Shown piece by piece: positions 17,553 through 25,824 of a stretch of 64,000 nt of DNA. The stretch lies in the NCBI RefSeq assembly GCF_041200145.1, contig NZ_CP165734.1, forward strand, positions 5,518,001-5,582,000, read 5' to 3'. Each line of letters starts with the position of its first letter. Position 1 is the first letter of the stretch. Source of the DNA: Bradyrhizobium sp. LLZ17. Its GTDB lineage: Bacteria; Pseudomonadota; Alphaproteobacteria; Rhizobiales; Xanthobacteraceae. The notes below the pieces were generated by a model. It had not been told where the DNA came from and made no database searches. It saw only the letters and a program-made list of their open reading frames with translations. Both the position numbers and the translations under genes were made by a program.

Positions 17553-18611
17553 ATGGCGTCCCTGATCGCTGGCGGGGTGGATTGCGATGTGCATCCGGCC
17601 GTGCCGCATCTGACCAGCCTGCTGCCGTACCTGAACGACTATTGGCGTGATCAGGTGATGACGCGCGGCATGGTCGATCTGATCTCGCAATCCTATCCGC
17701 AAAACTCGCCGATCACGGCGCGGCCGGACTGGCGGCCCGAATCCGGCAAGCCCGGCTCCGCCATCGCGGACATGCAGCGCCATGTGCTCGATGCCTTCCG
17801 GGTCGACCATGCCATCTGCAATCCGCTCTACGGCGTGCAGATGGTGTTTTCCGAGGATTTGCAACCCGCCTTCTGCCGTGCGCTGAACGATTGGCTCGCC
17901 AAGGAATGGCTCGATCGCGATCCGCGGCTGCGCGGCTCGATCGTGATCCCGACGCAAAGCGTCGAGAAGGCCGTCGCCGAGATCGAGCGTTGCGCGCCCG
18001 ACAAGCGTTTCGTGCAGGTGCTGATGCTGGTGATGGGCGACACGCCGCTCGGCAAGCGCGCGCTGTGGCCGATCTACGAGGCGGCGGAACGCCTGGAGCT
18101 GCCGGTCGGCATCCACGCCGGCTCCGCCTATCACAATCCGCCGACCGCGGTGGGCTGGGGTTCCTATCACATCGAGGATTATGTCGGTCAGGCGCAGGCG
18201 TTCCAGACCCAGCTCACCAGTTTGATCGTCGAGGGCGTGTTTGTCCGGCACCCGCGGCTGAAGATGGTGATGCTGGAATCCGGAATCTCCTGGATTTCCC
18301 CCTATCTCTGGCGCCTGCACAAGTTCTGGCGAGGGGTGCGGATGGAAACGCCCTGGGTCGATCGCGCGCCGCTGGAGATTGTGCGTAGCAACATCCGCTT
18401 CTCGTTACAGCCATTTGATGCGCCGCCAGATGAAGCGACATTAATTCGCCTGTTTGATCATATGCAGTCGGACGAATTGGTCCTATTCTCCACGGACTAT
18501 CCGCACTGGCAGTTCGACGGCCAGGATGCGCTGCCCAAAGGGCTCACTCCCGATCTCGTGCGCAAGATCATGATCGATAATCCACACGCCACCTATCCCC
18601 GCCTGACTTAG
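17553..18611 (+). CDS. Amidohydrolase-2 family metal-dependent hydrolase/decarboxylase
   Basis: Predicted 352-residue TIM-barrel enzyme of the amidohydrolase-2 (ACMSD-like) family, which includes decarboxylases of aromatic acids. The N-terminal metal motif is VDCDVHP and the C-terminal catalytic Asp is in FSTDYPHW. A central HAGSAYHNPP supplies a further metal-binding His. The ATG at 17553 is well placed after AAGGGAG. It is followed 23 bases later by a sister gene with a similar fold and then a Rieske protein, suggesting one operon for an oxidative or hydrolytic pathway. Substrate not identifiable. Confidence 0.85.
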   Translation: MASLIAGGVDCDVHPAVPHLTSLLPYLNDYWRDQVMTRGMVDLISQSYPQNSPITARPDWRPESGKPGSAIADMQRHVLDAFRVDHAICNPLYGVQMVFSEDLQPAFCRALNDWLAKEWLDRDPRLRGSIVIPTQSVEKAVAEIERCAPDKRFVQVLMLVMGDTPLGKRALWPIYEAAERLELPVGIHAGSAYHNPPTAVGWGSYHIEDYVGQAQAFQTQLTSLIVEGVFVRHPRLKMVMLESGISWISPYLWRLHKFWRGVRMETPWVDRAPLEIVRSNIRFSLQPFDAPPDEATLIRLFDHMQSDELVLFSTDYPHWQFDGQDALPKGLTPDLVRKIMIDNPHATYPRLT

Positions 18612-18634
18612 CCGCTGCCAAAGGAGGCAAGGCG

Positions 18635-19744
18635 ATGAATATCCAGTTCCGCGAGAGCACCGAAGCCGCTTCCCCCGTCACCGCCAAGACCGCGATCGCG
18701 GACTGCGACATCCATCCGGCGCGCGCCACCCGAACCGAACTTTATCCCTATCTCGCCAAACGCTGGCAGCATCATCTCGAGATCTACGGCGTCCATGCCT
18801 ATCAGGGGATGATGGAAGGCCCGCCCTATCCCAAGGCGCAGCCCAACGCCTCGCGCCGCGATGCCTATCCACCCGAAGGCGGCCCGCAGGGCTCCTCGCT
18901 GTCTTTCATGCAGAAGCAGTTGCTCGATCCCAATAACGTGCAGTTGGGCGTGCTCAACCCGCTCAACACCGGGCAGGGCATCCGCAACCACGAGCTCTCG
19001 GCCGCCCTGTGCTCGGCGATCAACGATTGGCAGATCGACAAATGGACCTCCAAGGACAAGCGCCTGAAGGCGTCCATTGTCGTCGGCAATGAGGACGGGA
19101 TGGCGGCGGCCGCCGAGATCCGCGAGCGCGCCGGTGACAAGAACTTCGTGCAGGTGCTGTTGCTCAGCCGCAATGTCGAGCCGCTCGGGCAGCGCCGCTA
19201 CTGGCCGATCTATCAGGCTGCGGAGGAAGCGGGGCTGCCGGTCGGCGTCCACGCCTTCGGCTTCGGCGGCAACCCGATCACGCCGTCGGGCTGGCCGAGC
19301 TATTACATCGAGGAGATGGTTGGCCACTCGCAGTGCCAGCAATCCGCGTTGGCGAGTCTCGTGCTCGAAGGCGTGTTCGAGCGCTTCCCGAAACTGAAGA
19401 TGGTGATGATCGAGGCAGGCTTCGGCTGGGCGCCCTCACTGGGATGGCGGCTGGACAAGGTTTGGCAGCGCCTGCGCAGCGAGGTGCCGCATGTGAAGCG
19501 GCCGCCGTCGGAATATATCCGCGAGCAGGTGTGGTGGACGACGCAGCCGATGGAAGATCCGGAGCGGCGCGAGGATCTGTTCGACGTCATCAAATGGATC
19601 GGCTGGGACCGGCTGCTGTTCGCGACCGACTATCCGCATTGGGACTATGACGAGCCCTCGCGCGTGCTGCCGCCCGGCGTCAGCGAGGCCAATCGCGAGG
19701 CGTTCTACCTCGGCAATGCCAAGAAGCTCTACGGCATTTGCTGA
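18635..19744 (+). CDS. Amidohydrolase-2 family metal-dependent hydrolase (paralogue)
   Basis: Predicted 369-residue enzyme homologous to the preceding one. Metal motif CDIHP sits near residue 27 (IADCDIHPARATRTELYPYL), with VGVHAFGFGGNP mid-barrel and the terminal FATDYPHWDYDEP. The ATG follows a very strong AAAGGAGG. Its stop TGA shares a base with the ATG of the Rieske gene, so translation is coupled. Two adjacent amidohydrolases could form a heteromer or act in sequence. Which of these applies cannot be told from sequence. Confidence 0.85.
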   Translation: MNIQFRESTEAASPVTAKTAIADCDIHPARATRTELYPYLAKRWQHHLEIYGVHAYQGMMEGPPYPKAQPNASRRDAYPPEGGPQGSSLSFMQKQLLDPNNVQLGVLNPLNTGQGIRNHELSAALCSAINDWQIDKWTSKDKRLKASIVVGNEDGMAAAAEIRERAGDKNFVQVLLLSRNVEPLGQRRYWPIYQAAEEAGLPVGVHAFGFGGNPITPSGWPSYYIEEMVGHSQCQQSALASLVLEGVFERFPKLKMVMIEAGFGWAPSLGWRLDKVWQRLRSEVPHVKRPPSEYIREQVWWTTQPMEDPERREDLFDVIKWIGWDRLLFATDYPHWDYDEPSRVLPPGVSEANREAFYLGNAKKLYGIC

Positions 19745-20157
19745 TGGCGAGACACGTTATTGGTCCGGTCGACGAGCTGCCGCCGGGCACGCGAAAATTT
19801 CTGGAGATCGACGGACGGCCGATCGCGGTCTTCAACATCAAGGGCGAATATTTCGGCCTGATGAACCGCTGCCCGCATCAGGGCGCAGCGCTATGCGAGG
19901 GCCCGCTGATCGGCCTTGCGCAATCGAGCGACCCCGGCGAGATCGAATACACCAAACTCGGGGAGATCATCCGCTGCCCCTGGCATGGCTGGGAGTTCGA
20001 CGTCCGCACCGGCCAATCCTACTGCGACCCCCGCCGCTTTCGGGTCAAGGCGTATCCGGCACATGTCGAGCCGGGCGCGAGTGTGGTGAAGGGGCCGTAT
20101 GTCGCCGAGACCATACCGGTGAAGGTCGAAAGGGACTACGTGGTGGTGGAGCTGTAG
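19744..20157 (+). CDS. Rieske [2Fe-2S] ferredoxin-like protein
   Basis: A 137-residue soluble Rieske protein with both cluster motifs: CPH at residues 43-45 (NRCPHQGAALCEG) and CPWHGW at 78-83. The cluster ligands are therefore two Cys and two His. There is no oxygenase catalytic domain and no membrane anchor, so it is likely an electron carrier or a regulatory or binding subunit. The start at 19744 overlaps the preceding stop. The pairing with two amidohydrolases is more informative than the domain itself: it points to an oxygenase-linked or redox-assisted pathway, by inference. Confidence 0.88.
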   Translation: MARHVIGPVDELPPGTRKFLEIDGRPIAVFNIKGEYFGLMNRCPHQGAALCEGPLIGLAQSSDPGEIEYTKLGEIIRCPWHGWEFDVRTGQSYCDPRRFRVKAYPAHVEPGASVVKGPYVAETIPVKVERDYVVVEL

Positions 20158-20167
20158 GGCGGCCGCT

Positions 20168-20272
20168 GTCATTCCGGGGCGCGCCTCTTGGCGCGGGCCC
20201 GGAATCCATCGTGCCGCAGGAATGCTCTGAGAAATGGATTCGGGCTCGCCCTTCGGGCGCCCCGGAATGACG
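20168..20272. repeat. GTCATTCCGGGG / CCCCGGAATGAC inverted repeat
   Basis: The outer arms GTCATTCCGGGGCGCG and GCGCCCCGGAATGACG are inverse, with inner arms CCCGGAATCCAT and ATGGATTCGGGC. Lies between the convergent Rieske and MFS genes. Same family at 37208-37289 and 43102-43176. Confidence 0.75.
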
Positions 20273-20273
20273 A

Positions 20274-21620
20274 TCAGTGTCCCGCCACCGGCTCGATCAC
20301 CGCGTCATACGTTCTCACCGCCTTGCCGCCGTCGCGATAGACGACGAGCGCGCCGATGATGCCGAGCGCCGCGCCGAACATCAGCCAGTACGCCGGCGAG
20401 GCCTTGTCCCCGTTGGTCATGCCGATGAGCTTGGTTGCCACGGCCGGGGTGGACGTGCCGAAGATACCTGCAGCCAATGCGAAAGCGATGGAGAAACAGG
20501 TGGTACGGACATGTGCCGGCACGATCTCGACCAGACATCCCAGCATCGTGCCGCTGTAAACGCCAAAGTAGAACGAGAACATCATCTGGACTGCCAGCAG
20601 TTTCCCGAGAGTGGGCGCTGCCGCGAGCCAGGACAGCGCCGGGTATGCAGTCAAGAATGCCAGGATCGCGATGGTCACCAGCACCGGCTTGCGGCCGATC
20701 CGGTCAGAGACTGCGCCGCCAACCGGATTCCAGATGAAGTTGGTGACCGCGACGAGAAGGGTCACGAGCAGGGTTCCCTGCGGCGAAAGGTTGAGCTGCT
20801 TGCCGAAACCGGGAGCATACACCGTAATGAAGTAGAAGGTCGTCGTGGTCAGTACCGCGATCATCATCCCGAGAATGACGATGCGCCAGTTCGCGATCGC
20901 CGACGCGAACACCTCGCGCGCGGTCGGATGCTTTTTCATGGCCAGGAACGCCGGGGTTTCCTCGAGCGAACGCCGCAACATGAAAATGACGGGGATGATG
21001 ATACAGCCGACAAAGAACGGGATGCGCCACTTCGCGATGCCCCCGATCGCATCCAGGAACGTGTCGGCCGGCACGGCTTCTCTCAAGATGAAGCCGATGA
21101 TCGCTGCAACAAAGATCGCTACCTGCTGACTGGAAGATTGGAACGAGGTGTAAAAGCCGCGGTTACCTGGGGTCGCGATCTCGGACAGATAAACAGAGAC
21201 ACCGCCGAGTTCTACGCCGGCGGAGAAGCCCTGAATCAATCGGCCGATCAGCACAATCGCGGGGGCAGCGACACCTATCGCTGCGTAAGACGGGCAGAAG
21301 GCGATCACTACTGTGCCGAGCGCCATGAGCGCGAGCGTGACGATCAGGCCCTGGCGACGGCCAATGCGATCGATATAGGAGCCGAGGACGATCGCGCCGA
21401 CGGGACGCATCAGCGCACCGAGCCAAAACACGCCATAAGCATTGAGCAGAGCTGCGGTCTCGTCTGCGGCGGGGAAGAACGCCTTTGCGATATCCTGCGC
21501 ATAAAATCCAAACAGGAAGAAGTCGAACTGCTCGAGGAAATTGCCGCTGGTGGCGCGCAGGATCGCGCCGATGCGCGACTTGATCCTGGGCGGATTGGTT
21601 GATGCTGCTGGTCCAGCCAT
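20274..21620 (-). CDS. MFS transporter, citrate/tricarballylate-proton symporter type (MHS family)
   Basis: Predicted 448-residue, 12-helix carrier of the metabolite:H+ symporter branch (citrate, tricarballylate, ketoglutarate). Features include the N-terminal [20 protein letters not shown], the MFS signature [14 protein letters not shown] after helix 2 and [15 protein letters not shown] in helix 4, plus a second RIGRKP motif midway. The start follows GGGGAG. It is adjacent to a divergently arranged regulatory region and in the same direction as the LysR gene upstream. It may import a polycarboxylate, consistent with the family, but the ligand is not proven. Confidence 0.9.
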   Translation of the reverse strand: MAGPAASTNPPRIKSRIGAILRATSGNFLEQFDFFLFGFYAQDIAKAFFPAADETAALLNAYGVFWLGALMRPVGAIVLGSYIDRIGRRQGLIVTLALMALGTVVIAFCPSYAAIGVAAPAIVLIGRLIQGFSAGVELGGVSVYLSEIATPGNRGFYTSFQSSSQQVAIFVAAIIGFILREAVPADTFLDAIGGIAKWRIPFFVGCIIIPVIFMLRRSLEETPAFLAMKKHPTAREVFASAIANWRIVILGMMIAVLTTTTFYFITVYAPGFGKQLNLSPQGTLLVTLLVAVTNFIWNPVGGAVSDRIGRKPVLVTIAILAFLTAYPALSWLAAAPTLGKLLAVQMMFSFYFGVYSGTMLGCLVEIVPAHVRTTCFSIAFALAAGIFGTSTPAVATKLIGMTNGDKASPAYWLMFGAALGIIGALVVYRDGGKAVRTYDAVIEPVAGH

Positions 21621-21761
21621 GGCGTTTCTCCCCTTCGGACGTGGCCGGACCGGAATCCATTTTCACGGCAAGGCGACAGATTGTTGCTGTGACAATCCGG
21701 CTTACCCCTCCGCGCGAGGCGCCGCGAGTCAACTTGTTTTGCTGCGGAAGCTGATGATTTT

Positions 21762-22661
21762 TCAGGCTTTATTCTGCGTCGCCACGATTATCCATTGGCG
21801 GAAGGCGGCGAGCTTTGGGGCTTCGCGGCGGCCCTCCGGCGAGACCAGGTAGAAGCCCGCATCGGCCGGCAACGCGATCTTGAAGGGGACAACGAGCCGG
21901 CCCTTGGTGATGTCGTCCTGCACGTAGGAGGTTCGTCCCATCGCCACGCCGATGCCGTCGATCGCGGCCTGGATGGTCATGAAGATCATGTCGAAGGTGA
22001 TGCCGGGCTGTTTGGAGATGTCGACGGGCAGGCCCGCCGCCGTGAGCCACAGCCGCCAGTCGTCGCTGTTGGCGTTGGATGTGTGCAGCAGCGGATAGCC
22101 CGTCAGGTCCTCGGGCCGTTGCAACGGCTTCTCGCCGCGCAGCAGCGACGGACTGCAGACCGGAAACAACTCGTCGGCCATCAGCCAGTCGGCGCGCAGG
22201 CCCGGCCATTGGCCCCGGCCGTAGCGGATCGCAGCGTCGACGTCGTCGCGCTGGAAGTCGACGAGGCTCGTCGATGTCGTGATGCGGACGTCGATGCCGG
22301 GATGGGCCTCCTGGAAATCGGTCAGCCGCGGCAGCAGCCATTTTGCGGCGAGCGATGCCAGCGTCGAGATCGTCAGCACCTTGTCGTCGTCCTTGCGCAG
22401 CAGGCGGTCGGTCGCGAGCCGGAGGTCGTTGAAGGCGGCGCGAATGCCCGGCAGGTACTCGCGCGCCTCCGGTGTCAGCGCCAGCGCGCGGTTCTGCCGG
22501 ATGAACAGGCGAATGCCGAGTTCCTCCTCGAGCCTGCGGATCTGGTGGCTGATCGCGGTCTGCGTCACGTTCAGTTCGACCGCTGCCAGCGTGAAGCTGA
22601 GATGGCGCGCGGCAGCCTCGAACGCCCGCAATCCGTTCAGGGACGGCAATCTGGCAGTCAT
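21762..22661 (-). CDS. LysR-family transcriptional regulator, GcvA type
   Basis: Predicted 299-residue LTTR. The N-terminal winged helix carries LNGLRAFEAAARHLSFTLAA, the recognition helix LNVTQTAISHQIRRLEEELG and the C-terminal effector domain LTISTLASLAAKWLLPRL, all typical of the GcvA/AmpR-like branch. It lies upstream of the MFS gene on the same strand and may control it. The intergenic stretch to the divergent DUF1127 gene holds GCATGAGCTTATTGCATGC (22675-22693), a weak dyad that could be an operator. The effector is unknown. Confidence 0.92.
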   Translation of the reverse strand: MTARLPSLNGLRAFEAAARHLSFTLAAVELNVTQTAISHQIRRLEEELGIRLFIRQNRALALTPEAREYLPGIRAAFNDLRLATDRLLRKDDDKVLTISTLASLAAKWLLPRLTDFQEAHPGIDVRITTSTSLVDFQRDDVDAAIRYGRGQWPGLRADWLMADELFPVCSPSLLRGEKPLQRPEDLTGYPLLHTSNANSDDWRLWLTAAGLPVDISKQPGITFDMIFMTIQAAIDGIGVAMGRTSYVQDDITKGRLVVPFKIALPADAGFYLVSPEGRREAPKLAAFRQWIIVATQNKA

Positions 22662-22771
22662 TTGGCAGCAGGATGCATGAGCTTATTGCATGCGAAGGAG
22701 TACAAATTGTCGTTTGTCGAAGGCCGCGTATAGGCCGATATTCCGCTGGAATTTAGCTCAAGGAGCTGAAA

Positions 22772-22975
22772 ATGTCCACTTGCACCGATAATTCGATGAC
22801 AAATCATCATGCACCGGGCCTGCTCTCCCAGATCGGGGAGACGCTGCATGTCTGGCATGAGCGCTACCGCACCCGCCGCGAGCTGACCAATTGGACCGCC
22901 CGCGATCTCCACGACGTCGGCCTGTCCTGGAGCGATATCGCCGATGAAGCCGACAAACCCTTCTGGCGGGCCTGA
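22772..22975 (+). CDS. DUF1127 (YjiS-like) small protein
   Basis: A 67-residue protein with the DUF1127 arginine-rich core (WHERYRTRRELTNWTARDLH, then DVGLSWSDI) at its C-terminal half. Small DUF1127 proteins in alphaproteobacteria are linked to RNA turnover and phosphate/carbon metabolism. It is preceded by AAGGAG and divergent from the LysR gene. A terminator-like hairpin follows directly, so the acetyltransferase may be read only by read-through. Confidence 0.85.
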   Translation: MSTCTDNSMTNHHAPGLLSQIGETLHVWHERYRTRRELTNWTARDLHDVGLSWSDIADEADKPFWRA

Positions 22976-22986
22976 TTGGCCGCCAG

Positions 22987-23028
22987 GCCGGCGCCGCCTG
23001 ATCACAGGGGCGCCGGCGTTCCTTTTTT
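22987..23028 (+). terminator. Hairpin terminator or attenuator
   Basis: Perfect nine-base stem GCCGGCGCC and GGCGCCGGC with a 13-base loop, followed by GTTCC and six T. It sits between the DUF1127 gene and the GNAT gene, whose ATG is only 18 bases beyond the T run. Confidence 0.75.
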
Positions 23029-23045
23029 CTCCTGAGGCCGATGTC

Positions 23046-23669
23046 ATGAGCATTCTTCGCTTCGAAGACCTGAAGCAATATTCGGACACGTTGCGAACAC
23101 GGCAGGGTGACGCGCTCAAGGTCCGCTTCGTCGAGCCGCGCGACACCGACGAGCTTCAGCACTATTTCCGTTCGCTCACGACCCGCTCCCGCTACAACCG
23201 CTTCTTCGGCGCGATCAGCGAATTGCCCATGGGCCTGCTGCACGACTTCCTCCAGGTCGGCGAGCGCGAACGTTTCACTGTGGTTGCGACCAGGATGATC
23301 GACGGCTTCGAGACCATCGTCGCCGAAGCCCGCTACGCTCTCCACGCGGAATCCGCGACGGTCGAATTCGGCCTGTCGGTCGCCGATCGCTGGCAGGGCC
23401 ACGGCATCGCCACCGCGTTGCTCAAGAACCTGGATTGCCGTGCGGCTGCGCTGGGCGCCGCGCACATCTTCGGTGACACGCTGCGCTCCAACCAGGCCAT
23501 GATCTCGCTTGCGCGCAAATCCGGCTTCGCCTTCGTCAATCATCCGGACGATTGGAAACTGGTGCGCTTCGACAAGGAGATCAATGTCGCGCCAAAGGAC
23601 ATTCCCTGCGCCAGCTGGCGTCTCGCCGCGCTTTCCCGTCAGACCGTAAGCCCCTCAGCCTCGGTCTGA
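23046..23669 (+). CDS. GNAT-family N-acetyltransferase
   Basis: Predicted 207-residue acyltransferase that uses acetyl-CoA. The CoA pyrophosphate-binding motif is seen as VADRWQGHGIATALL (R/Q-x-x-G-x-G/A). Further family features are RYNRFFGAISELPM and a C-terminal LARKSGFAFVNHPDDW. The ATG at 23046 is preceded by CCTGAGG. The longer frame overlaps the terminator and is rejected. The substrate amine is unknown. A good terminator follows 12 bases after the stop. Confidence 0.88.
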   Translation: MSILRFEDLKQYSDTLRTRQGDALKVRFVEPRDTDELQHYFRSLTTRSRYNRFFGAISELPMGLLHDFLQVGERERFTVVATRMIDGFETIVAEARYALHAESATVEFGLSVADRWQGHGIATALLKNLDCRAAALGAAHIFGDTLRSNQAMISLARKSGFAFVNHPDDWKLVRFDKEINVAPKDIPCASWRLAALSRQTVSPSASV

Positions 23670-23680
23670 CACCACTGCAA

Positions 23681-23716
23681 GCCCGGCTCTGTTGATTCAG
23701 GGCCGGGCGCTTTTTT
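23681..23716 (+). terminator. Rho-independent terminator
   Basis: Stem GCCCGGCTCTG and CAGGGCCGGGC (one G-T pair), loop TTGATT, then a T-run (GCTTTTTTGC). Ends the GNAT transcript. Confidence 0.9.
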
Positions 23717-23733
23717 GCTTTCACGCTTGCTGC

Positions 23734-23819
23734 GTAGCCCGGATGGAGCGCAGCGCAATCCGGGATTCGTGCCACATTCGCAAGCGCCCCGGATTACGCT
23801 GCGCTCCATCCGGGCTACG
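23734..23819. repeat. GTAGCCCGGATGGAGCGCAG inverted repeat (REP/BIME-like)
   Basis: The left arm GTAGCCCGGATGGAGCGCAG and its inverse CTGCGCTCCATCCGGGCTAC enclose about 45 bases. Lies between convergent genes. Confidence 0.85.
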
Positions 23820-23828
23820 AACGGCCAG

Positions 23829-24659
23829 CTACTTCCCCGTGAACACCGCCTTGCGCTTCTCGATGAAGGCCTGCACGGCCTCCTTGTGATCGGCGGTCGT
23901 GGTCAGACGGACCAGCCGCTCGGCCTCGTGGTCGCGCGCGGTTTCGAAGTCGAACTGGAGGGCTTCGTCGAGATTGTCCTTCATGTAACGCAGCGCGAGG
24001 CGCGGGCCTTCGGCGAGCGACTTTGCAAGCCCAAAAGCCTCTTCCTGCAATTTGTCGTCAGGCACCACGCGGTTGACGAGACCGATCGCCTCGCAGCGCG
24101 CGGCGTCGACCTTGTCGCCGGTGAACATCAATTCGCGCGCCCGCGCGGTCCCGACCAGCCGGGTCAGCAGCCAGGCCATGCCGTAATCGCCGCTGAGCGC
24201 GATGCGGGCGTAGCCGGTGGCGACGAAGGCCGATTGTGCGGCGATGCGGATGTCGCAGGCCATGGCAATGGCAAGTCCCGCGCCCGCCGCCGGTCCCGGC
24301 AGCGCGGCGATGGTCGGCTTGCGGACCGAGACCAGCGCGCCGGTGAGCAGCCGCTGCCGCTCCTGGAGATCGGCGACCTTGTCGTCAAAGGACATCTCGA
24401 GCTTCTTCGGGTCGCGATGCGCGCCCATGCCCTTGACGTTGCCGCCGGCGCAGAACGCTTCGCCGGCACCGGTGATCAGCAACGCGCCGATATCGGGATT
24501 CTCGCCGCAGGTGCGGATCATGGTGCGCAGCGCCGGTGTCAGCGCGTCCGACAGCGAGTTGCGCGCCTCCGGCCGGTTCAACGTGATCACCGCGACGCGG
24601 TCGCGGACGACGCAAAGCAATTCATTAGTGCCGGTGTCGATGCTGGTTTCCGTGGTCAT
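23829..24659 (-). CDS. Enoyl-CoA hydratase/isomerase family protein
   Basis: Predicted 276-residue crotonase-fold protein. The oxyanion-hole segments are present: NRPEARNSLSDAL at the N-terminus, ITGAGEAFCAGGNVKGMG in the middle and PGPAAGAGLAIAMACDIRIA. In the usual acid/base region (GYARIALSGDYGMAWLLTR) the first catalytic Glu of classical hydratases is not obvious. The Glu in ARAREL, at the second position, is retained. The reaction may therefore be an isomerisation or thioester hydrolysis rather than simple hydration; this is a tentative alignment by eye. It is flanked by repeats on both sides. Confidence 0.88.
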   Translation of the reverse strand: MTTETSIDTGTNELLCVVRDRVAVITLNRPEARNSLSDALTPALRTMIRTCGENPDIGALLITGAGEAFCAGGNVKGMGAHRDPKKLEMSFDDKVADLQERQRLLTGALVSVRKPTIAALPGPAAGAGLAIAMACDIRIAAQSAFVATGYARIALSGDYGMAWLLTRLVGTARARELMFTGDKVDAARCEAIGLVNRVVPDDKLQEEAFGLAKSLAEGPRLALRYMKDNLDEALQFDFETARDHEAERLVRLTTTADHKEAVQAFIEKRKAVFTGK

Positions 24660-24676
24660 CGTTCCTCCCTAGCCTT

Positions 24677-24760
24677 GTAGGGTGGGCAAAGCGAAGCGTG
24701 CCCACCATTTGTTTCTCGCCATCGATGGTGGGCACGGCGCTGTGGCCTGCCCACCCTACG
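24677..24760. repeat. GTAGGGTGGGCA inverted-repeat element
   Basis: Begins GTAGGGTGGGCAAAGC and ends with the inverse GCCTGCCCACCCTACG; inner arms CCCACCATTT and GATGGTGGGC. Same family as 14761-14848. Confidence 0.8.
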
Positions 24761-24770
24761 GCAGCTCTTT

Positions 24771-24856
24771 CGTCATTACGAGCGAAGCGAAGCAATCCAG
24801 ACTGTCTCCGCGGATGAAGTCTGGATTGCTTCGTCGCTTCGCGCCTCGCAATGACG
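24771..24856. repeat. CGTCATT(A/G)CGAGCGAAGC inverted repeat
   Basis: CGTCATTACGAGCGAAGCGA and GCAATCCAGACT on the left mirror AGTCTGGATTGCTTCG and GCGCCTCGCAATGACG on the right. Sister copies at 28790-28907 and 59940-60018. Confidence 0.8.
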
Positions 24857-24876
24857 GCTGTTCTTGAATTGCCGCC

Positions 24877-25578
24877 TCAGAACTTCTCCACCCACGGCCG
24901 CAGCTCCAGCTCCCAGCTCCAGGCGCTGCGCGGCTGCTGCAACACGTTCCAATAGCTCTCGGCGATGGCGTCGGGATCGAGCATCGAATCCGGCCTGTCC
25001 GCCGCTTCGGTCCGCGCGGCGCCACGGATGCCGCCGTCGATCACGAAATGCGCGACATGAATGCCCTGCGGAGACAGCTCGCGCGCCATGCTCTGTGCAA
25101 GGCCGCGCAGCGCGAACTTGCCCATCGCGAACGGCGCCGACTGGGCATAGCCCTTGACGCTTGCCGAGGCGCCGGTGAACAGGATCGCGCCGTGCTTGTT
25201 CGGCAGCATGCGGCGGGCCGCCTGCTGCGCCACCAGGAAACCGCCATAGCCGCTGACCGCGATCGCCTGCGCGACCTCGGCCGGGACCAGATCGACAAAC
25301 GGCCCGCGCGCGCAGCCGCTGGCATTGTAGACGACGAGATCGGGCGTGCCGATCTCGCGCTCGACCAGGCCGAACAGGCGCTCGACGTCATCAGGCTCGG
25401 TGGCATTGCAGGCATAGGCCTTCGCGCCGGTCTCGGTGCAGAGCGCGCCCAGCTTCTCGATCTTGCGCGCGGCGAGCGCGACGCGAATGCCTTGGGTGGA
25501 CAGCAGCCGCGCCAGCGAGGCGCTCAAGCCCTCGCCGGCGCCGACGATGAGGGCGATCTTGTATTTCGGATGTTCCAT
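24877..25578 (-). CDS. Short-chain dehydrogenase/reductase-like protein lacking the catalytic Tyr
   Basis: A 233-residue SDR fold: N-terminal nucleotide motif IVGAGEGLSASLA replacing TGxxxGIG, and YNASG in the place of NNAG. The active-site region reads GASASVKGYAQSAPFAMGKF, so the canonical YxxxK becomes Phe150-x-x-x-Lys154. The proton-relaying Tyr is thus missing, and ordinary carbonyl reduction is doubtful. Similar SDR-like proteins exist in catabolic clusters of rhizobia. The protein may bind NAD(P) or CoA thioesters, or be a degenerate enzyme. The start ATG at 25578 is unambiguous. Confidence 0.82.
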   Translation of the reverse strand: MEHPKYKIALIVGAGEGLSASLARLLSTQGIRVALAARKIEKLGALCTETGAKAYACNATEPDDVERLFGLVEREIGTPDLVVYNASGCARGPFVDLVPAEVAQAIAVSGYGGFLVAQQAARRMLPNKHGAILFTGASASVKGYAQSAPFAMGKFALRGLAQSMARELSPQGIHVAHFVIDGGIRGAARTEAADRPDSMLDPDAIAESYWNVLQQPRSAWSWELELRPWVEKF

Positions 25579-25824
25579 GGCGTGATCTCTCGGAGACGGG
25601 GAGCCGCTGATCTAGGCATGACGCGCGCGAACAGCCAGCGGCAGCGCCGGCAAGCTCGATCACAATTCCGCAGAGCGAATTGCTCCTTCACGGCGATCAT
25701 GCCTCCCTGACGATTTGCGGCTTTATCCGCTCTCGCGGCGGGAGCATGATCGACATCATCTCAAGCGGCAAGCGCTAAAGCAGCGCAAAAACGACCGCAG
25801 GGTACGGAAACGAAGAGGACGATC

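Noticed and set aside
20277..21602. Plus-strand frame opposite the MFS gene
   Set aside because: The MFS gene on the other strand has signature motifs and 12 helices; the opposite frame has none.
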